Notes under the pieces: model-generated
Databases searched by the model: none
The model's input: only the letters and a program-made list of their open reading frames with translations
Told to the model about the DNA's origin: nothing
Shown here: in pieces, positions 59,626-64,000 of the stretch
How positions within the stretch are numbered: the first letter of the stretch is position 1
Layout of the letters: the number at the start of each line of letters is the position of its first letter
Translations under genes and position numbers: made by a program
Source of the DNA: Asterella californica
Lineage: Eukaryota; Streptophyta; Marchantiopsida; Marchantiales; Aytoniaceae
Direction: 5' to 3'
Length of the DNA stretch: 64,000 nucleotides
NCBI GenBank assembly: GCA_036924285.1
Contig: JAYKYS010000008.1
Location: forward strand, 17,655,001-17,719,000

Positions 59626-59714
59626 CAAACAGTCATTATAAAGTAGTTGAATGATTTACAAAACCTTTACGCATCCAGTGCTTGAGATCAGACCCATAAA
59701 AGCTAGTACTTGTG

Positions 59715-60021
59715 AATATGCATGCTGGATGAATTCGGGGAACTTTTGCTGGCTTATTGTTATCAGGAATATTTATATATGTGTTAAATACTATATATAT
59801 ATATTAAATAGATGTAAAGGATTAAAATATTTTATAAAAGTTAACTGTTATCCATGTCTGGAAACACGGGGAGAGTAAGAGATAATCCATAAGTCTTGAC
59901 CTGAGTGCCGTGCTTCAGAACGTACAAGTATGATAATCCATATTCATTAATGTACTCAAATACACTGAGGTTAATTTAATTCCTAACCCTCCCTATGGAA
60001 AGGTTAGGTATTAAATTAAAC
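59715..60021 (+). repeat. Hairpin-family repeat, clearest copy
   Basis: Core 59,715-59,880 (ATGCATGCTGGATGAATTCG, GGAACTTTTGCTGGCTTATT, GTTATCAGGAATATT, GGAAACACGGGGAGAG) and hairpin 59,970-60,021, where TTAATTTAATTCCTAACC pairs with GGTTAGGTATTAAATTAAAC around an 12-16-base loop. It is followed by TATATTTGCCTCCTG, a flank shared with 22.4 and 39.2 kb. Confidence 0.75.
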
Positions 60022-60324
60022 TTCTGTATATTTGCCTCCTGTAAGATGGATGAGGTGAATATATGCAGGTGCTCCAACTCCGAATAGGTGAAAATGAACC
60101 CCATTAACTGTATATGGGACTGTAACTGGACAGTGTAGAATCAAAGAGGACGAACATATACGAAGATATGGGATTTGTAACTGAATATGATACAACGAAC
60201 ACACCATGCAAGGAAGGAATGCAACTCTTCTGTTTACGTTCGTTTTAGTGATTTCATTCGGAAAAGATCAAATCGTTATCGGTATAAGCATAGTTTACCG
60301 TAGTGTTATTTCGGTTTCCCTGAA

Positions 60325-60560
60325 CCTGAAGTGAATAATTAATTTCGAATAAAATTAAGATTCTTTCTTCAGCTTGAAAATAAAGTGGAGATATAATGAA
60401 GTTTCACTTCTCTTCACATATTTATTATTACGTTTCGCCTGTTTGAAAACAAGATTTTTCAAATTCTCTCGCATATAACTAACTGAAAAGTTTTAATGCC
60501 TCAACAATTTTACTTAGTAAAAGTTAAAATTTTATCTTTTCGTTTCATACCCTGTATAAT
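60325..60560 (+). repeat. Direct repeat pair, right copy
   Basis: Partner of 58,285-58,520. Confidence 0.5.
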
Positions 60561-60721
60561 TTTCTCACTGATCGTCGCGTGTAGAAAACATTACGCAAAC
60601 TGATCGCCTATCCGTTGAATTATTTATTGGTTTGGAAGGCCGGAATAGCACTAGTTTAATATAACTCCCCTCCCTTGTTCCACACACTCTTGTAAATTAA
60701 TCTAGAGGGTGTGATGCTGTC

Positions 60722-60914
60722 CATGTAGGTTATTGAATGGATGACCTCATCCAATTTGGATATTTCTTCTCTAACCACATGACCATGGTTCATCCTACAT
60801 GATCAATAGGGAAATCAACTAATCAATATTACTGAGGACTAACTTGGCCAAGAATATTCTTGATCATGTAGACTATTGCCTTGAATATACACACAAAATA
60901 CTCTACATGATCAA
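60722..60914 (+). promoter_or_regulatory. Repeated CTACATGATCAA motif upstream of psaO
   Basis: The 12-mer CTACATGATCAA occurs at 60,795-60,806 and 60,903-60,914, and inverted (TTGATCATGTAG) at 60,860-60,871; a shorter CATGTAG is at 60,722. Three exact 12-mers in 120 bases, 640-760 bases before the psaO start codon, could be a transcription-factor site cluster. The protein that would bind is unknown. Confidence 0.4.
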
Positions 60915-61078
60915 GGGAAAAGTGTGTGACTTCAAGCTAAGCTAACTAGAGTAGCAACTTTTCCCAGAAGTTCGTTTGCTGGATGATGTTATACCGAGAA
61001 TGGACTGAACATACAGTCCGTCGATAGGACGGGGGATCTGGTAGGAAGGCGCGCATCGAGAGGGCTCGCGCTGTCGTC

Positions 61079-61121
61079 GATAAGCTAATACCTTATCCAA
61101 TCACGCTTTCCGGTTGCCAAT
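61079..61121 (+). promoter_or_regulatory. Paired I-box (GATAAG) and CCAAT elements of psaO
   Basis: GATAAG at 61,079-61,084 and its inverse CTTATC at 61,092-61,097 are seven bases apart; CCAAT follows at 61,097-61,101 and again at 61,117-61,121. GATA/I-box pairs are known light-responsive elements in photosynthesis gene promoters. They lie about 430-470 bases before the ATG. Where transcription starts is not known; an intron in the 5' UTR is possible. Confidence 0.45.
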
Positions 61122-61551
61122 GGGGGCCGACCTTCAATCCCGCTTTCATATCTTGAACTTAATCGAATCTTCAAACAAGAGGGCTGTCTACTCACGCCGA
61201 TCCGGGGCCAGTCTATCCACACTCCAATTTCAAATCTGAAAGCTACGAAGGTATCATCATCGATCTGCTAGTGAGTCCGATTCCCAATCTTTTCTACATC
61301 TGCTGAGCCGAGCGTTTCTCTTCATGTGGGTATTGGTGTTTACGCTGTCAGTCATAATTTCTCATCTCATCTCATCTCAGCTCTGTGATCTGATCTGCTC
61401 TGGTAGTAGAGTCTTTCTGCATTGTAATGTTTCCTCCTTCGTCCTGCATTCGTGATAGATTGTATGGGTCTCTTGATGTTTCCTGTATTGCCGTCAGCTT
61501 AATGTGTTTCTGATATCCGATCGTTTTCGAGCAGCTCCGGTTACAGAAGTC

Positions 61552-62845
61552 ATGGCAGCCATGGCAACTCTCGCAGTCTCCGGACCCGTTGCTGGATTAG
61601 GAGGCGCCCCGCTTCTGTCGAGGACTACTCGCTCCAAGTTGCAGCTCACCTCTGGTACTCTTTCACTTTGCGTATGCAAGTAGTTCCTGTCACAATCTCG
61701 CTGTCAAACCTGCTCGGCAAGCACTTGTTCACCAGTTTGTGTTTGTTTCACTTGAAGTTCGATTCGCATTGGGCTCCCTGCCGTGGATGTTCCGATGTAG
61801 GTATAATATTTTGGACAGGTGGGATAGATGATCATGAGAGTGTTTTCTTGACCACGAACTCAAAGTCGACATGTGATTGTTCCGCAGCTTTCGTTCAGAG
61901 GACTTCCTTGGTCGCGGTCGCCAAGAGCGATCTCTGCATGTCTCGTGTTACATGGTAATCATGTCGTTCCAGCCTTAATAGTTAGTTGAATTACGCAGGG
62001 GGGCGATCTTAAGTCTGAAGTTAAGTTATCAGTAATAGTTCTTACTTAGGAGTCCACGTCGCCCAAGTGTCTTCTCTCTCTCTCAAGCGGGACAACGTGT
62101 CTATTCCCCTGTGCGTATCTCTAGACAGCGTAGCCTGTGAACCGCTTGCATGTCCTGGGTTAAAAAGGTGCAGGTGATTTGTCCAGAACAAGGTGCATAT
62201 GTCTTTTAGATGTATCAAGTATGTGGTATGACTAGTCCCGCCGAAAGTTGGAAGCCGAAAGCAGGTGTGTCATGCGCAGGAAGTAATGTTGATATTGAGT
62301 GAATGGTGAGGAGCACTTGGCAGTTTTTGTACACGTGGGGACCTAACTGTATTCTACCGCGCAGCTTCGAGAGAGACTGGTTGAGAAAGGATCTCTCAGT
62401 CATCGGGTTTGGTCTCATTGGTTGGATTGCTCCCTCAAGCATTCCAGTCATCAACGGAAATAGCTTGACCGGATTGTTTCTCGGGAGCATCGGTCCCGAG
62501 CTCGCCCACTGGCCCACTGGACCCGCCCTCACCTCCCCTTTCTGGTATGTCTGCTCTCTACGCCCTAGAACCTTCAAAGCAGATCAGCCTGGGCTGTGGT
62601 AATTTCGTATGCTGTTTCCTGCAGAAAGAGCTCCTGACTTTTTGGCAGCTCCTCTTTCCTCTTTATGCGGGAGGCAGTCCCCCTGCCTGTTTGAGCACCT
62701 TGCACTTATGTGGGAGCTGGAACTGAATTGTGTCTCTGTTCGCAGGTTGTGGATGATCACATGGCACTTGGGTCTGTTTATCTGCCTCACATTCGGTCAA
62801 ATCGGATTCAAGGGCAGGAAGGACGGATACTTCAACAAGGACTAG
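61552..62845 (+). CDS. PSAO: Photosystem I reaction center subunit O precursor
   Basis: Four exons: 61,552-61,654, 61,888-61,954, 62,365-62,544 and 62,746-62,845, separated by GT-AG introns of 233, 410 and 201 nt that all interrupt codons and keep the frame, giving 149 residues. Residues 1 to about 57 form a chloroplast transit peptide (MAAMATLAVSGPVAG, rich in Ser/Thr/Arg with few acidic residues, ending near SRVTC). The mature protein starts near FERDWLRKDLSVIGFGLIGW, the PsaO signature, and has two hydrophobic membrane segments (VIGFGLIGWIAPSSIPVI and MITWHLGLFICLTFGQIGF) joined by a loop with LFLGSIGPELAHWP. PsaO is a small thylakoid membrane protein of green-lineage photosystem I, placed by PsaL/PsaH on the side where LHCII docks, and takes part in state transitions and balance of excitation. 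Length is normal and all conserved blocks are intact; nothing suggests a pseudogene. The in-frame ATG at codon 4 is an alternative start. Confidence 0.96.
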
Positions 62846-64000
62846 ACTGGATTGGCTACGCACTCAAATCTGTCGATATGAATTTATCAATCGAATTTTC
62901 AGTTTGCTACGGATGTACACTTTTGTAATATGTATTTAGAATTGTAATCTAGTGAACATCATGGTTGCGAAGCGGTTATGTTTCTTTGTACCATGAGTTT
63001 TTGTGTCTGGCTCCGAGGTATGTGAATTTGATTCTTCTGGGTTTGAATGTTCTTGTGTAACTTCCTCTCATGAGGCAGCTCTTTTGCATGAATGAGAATG
63101 CTCGTGAACTGAAAATTGCGCGGAAGTATAGCACTGTATATAGAAGCAACCAAAGGCGAACGTAAAAGGGATTCTGTGCGGAAAAACTCAGAACCAAAGA
63201 GACAAAATTGTACATTTGACGCATATGAAACATTCTATGACGATATGAATTCGCATATGCCAAATTCGCTCCCCAATGTGAGGATGGAATGCGGCCGATG
63301 TTGTCAAAAGGATTGATAGACATGAAAAAGCTCAAAGATTTGGTGAAAGGAAACTTGTTTCTGCAGAGGGGTGAACGGAGGAGACTAACTGGAGTGAACT
63401 GATTTGGCGGATTGCTCGGAGAGGCACTAGCTCGAACTTTGAACTTTTCTTCTGATAGGTAGGGTGAAAGTTGATATTACTTCAAATTTGTTTGTGGAAA
63501 ACAAGACGTGTAGTATTATAGTAAAATATCTGCCGACATGTTCTACGGTATTGTACCAAATAATGCATACACGAAGCAGAAAACACAAGACCAAAGTTGG
63601 TAGGTGAGAAATTTAAATTCCAGTCTCAGTTACCACCAATAGCTTGTCTTAATCTTCAGAAACATTAAAAGTAGCATGGACTTGGAACAGTACGAGGCGC
63701 ATTCCCACAAGTGATATGAATAGGAAATTGCATTATCCTAGTTGGTTTCAGTCTGTTGTCTTCAGTGAGACCATCTCATCTATTGGCTTTGAAGACACCG
63801 ACTCATTCTGGAACCTCTGCATTCCAGACTGTCCCGGAAAAGAAACTTGTAAAACAGTTCTTAACCCAACTGGCGAGAATGAGAAAAAAATGCGCCATAG
63901 GTACCTCTGTTTGTGCCTGGAACGTTTACGCGTGGCAGAATCGACTAGCGAGAGGCTCCTCTTGAAGGCTTGAGAATAGCTTCGTTTTGTTATCATATCG
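62846..64000. other. psaO 3' region and unassigned tail
   Basis: The first 100-150 bases are T/A-rich with TGTAAT and TTGTAAT words (62,925-62,950) that could form the psaO polyadenylation signal. Farther on, an ATG-started 85-codon frame at 63,716-63,973 (plus) overlaps a frame of similar length on the minus strand. Neither shows a domain I know. A neighbouring gene could begin beyond the window. Confidence 0.4.

Noticed and set aside
59715..60021. CRISPR-like spaced palindromes among the hairpin repeats
   Set aside because: Spacing is irregular (hundreds of bases to kilobases), the copies are diverged, and the DNA is plant nuclear; a dispersed repeat explains it.

Overview
The window looks like plant nuclear DNA: intron-containing genes with GT-AG introns, a plant-type tRNA-Asp, and a background of decayed retrotransposons and other repeats. 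Two protein genes can be modelled exactly, and both belong to light biology: a double B-box zinc-finger protein on the minus strand (about 4.1-5.5 kb) and the photosystem I subunit PsaO on the plus strand (61.6-62.8 kb). Long introns in a small gene, the TE lineages, and a plastid rpoC2-like scrap that reads like the bryophyte protein suggest a bryophyte (moss or liverwort). That placement is inference; other early-diverging land plants are possible.

Layout. 0-4 kb: no recognisable gene. 4.1-6.0 kb: the B-box gene and its GC-rich leader. 6-12.5 kb: dispersed repeats, minisatellites and a 1.15-kb repeat (repeat B) holding a tRNA-like hairpin. 12.5-19.5 kb: two nearly identical 0.4-kb direct repeats enclose a 6.2-kb block, most of it saturated with GAAGAC/GTCTTC words and carrying a broken coiled-coil gene; at its end is an AT-rich open frame resembling the C-terminal part of an OTU-type cysteine protease. 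20-26 kb: AT-rich, with a dispersed hairpin repeat family. 26.4-34 kb: fragments of a Ty3/Gypsy-type element (integrase C-terminus, retropepsin with a DHG motif, reverse transcriptase) and LTR-like repeats. 34-42 kb: gene-poor, more repeats. 42-47 kb: a second, better preserved copy of the same Gypsy family with its LTR-like end and a minisatellite. 47-49.4 kb: a second, deleted copy of the GAAGAC-rich element. 49.7-52 kb: retropepsin and Gag fragments of further elements in opposite orientations. 54.2 kb: the plastid rpoC2-like scrap. 55.2-56.7 kb: a decayed CACTA (TNP2-type) transposase. 57.6 kb: tRNA-Asp(GUC). 58-61 kb: repeats, then the PsaO promoter region.

The B-box protein is a predicted nuclear light-signalling regulator (STO/BBX24-like, with a COP1-binding type VP motif). 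PsaO is a thylakoid protein at the light-harvesting edge of photosystem I. They are far apart and share no operon-like relation; both are plausibly light-regulated. Almost everything between them is transposon debris. The least expected item is the AT-rich OTU-like fragment inside the GAAGAC-rich repeat. All homology calls come from recognising motifs by eye; no database search was run.
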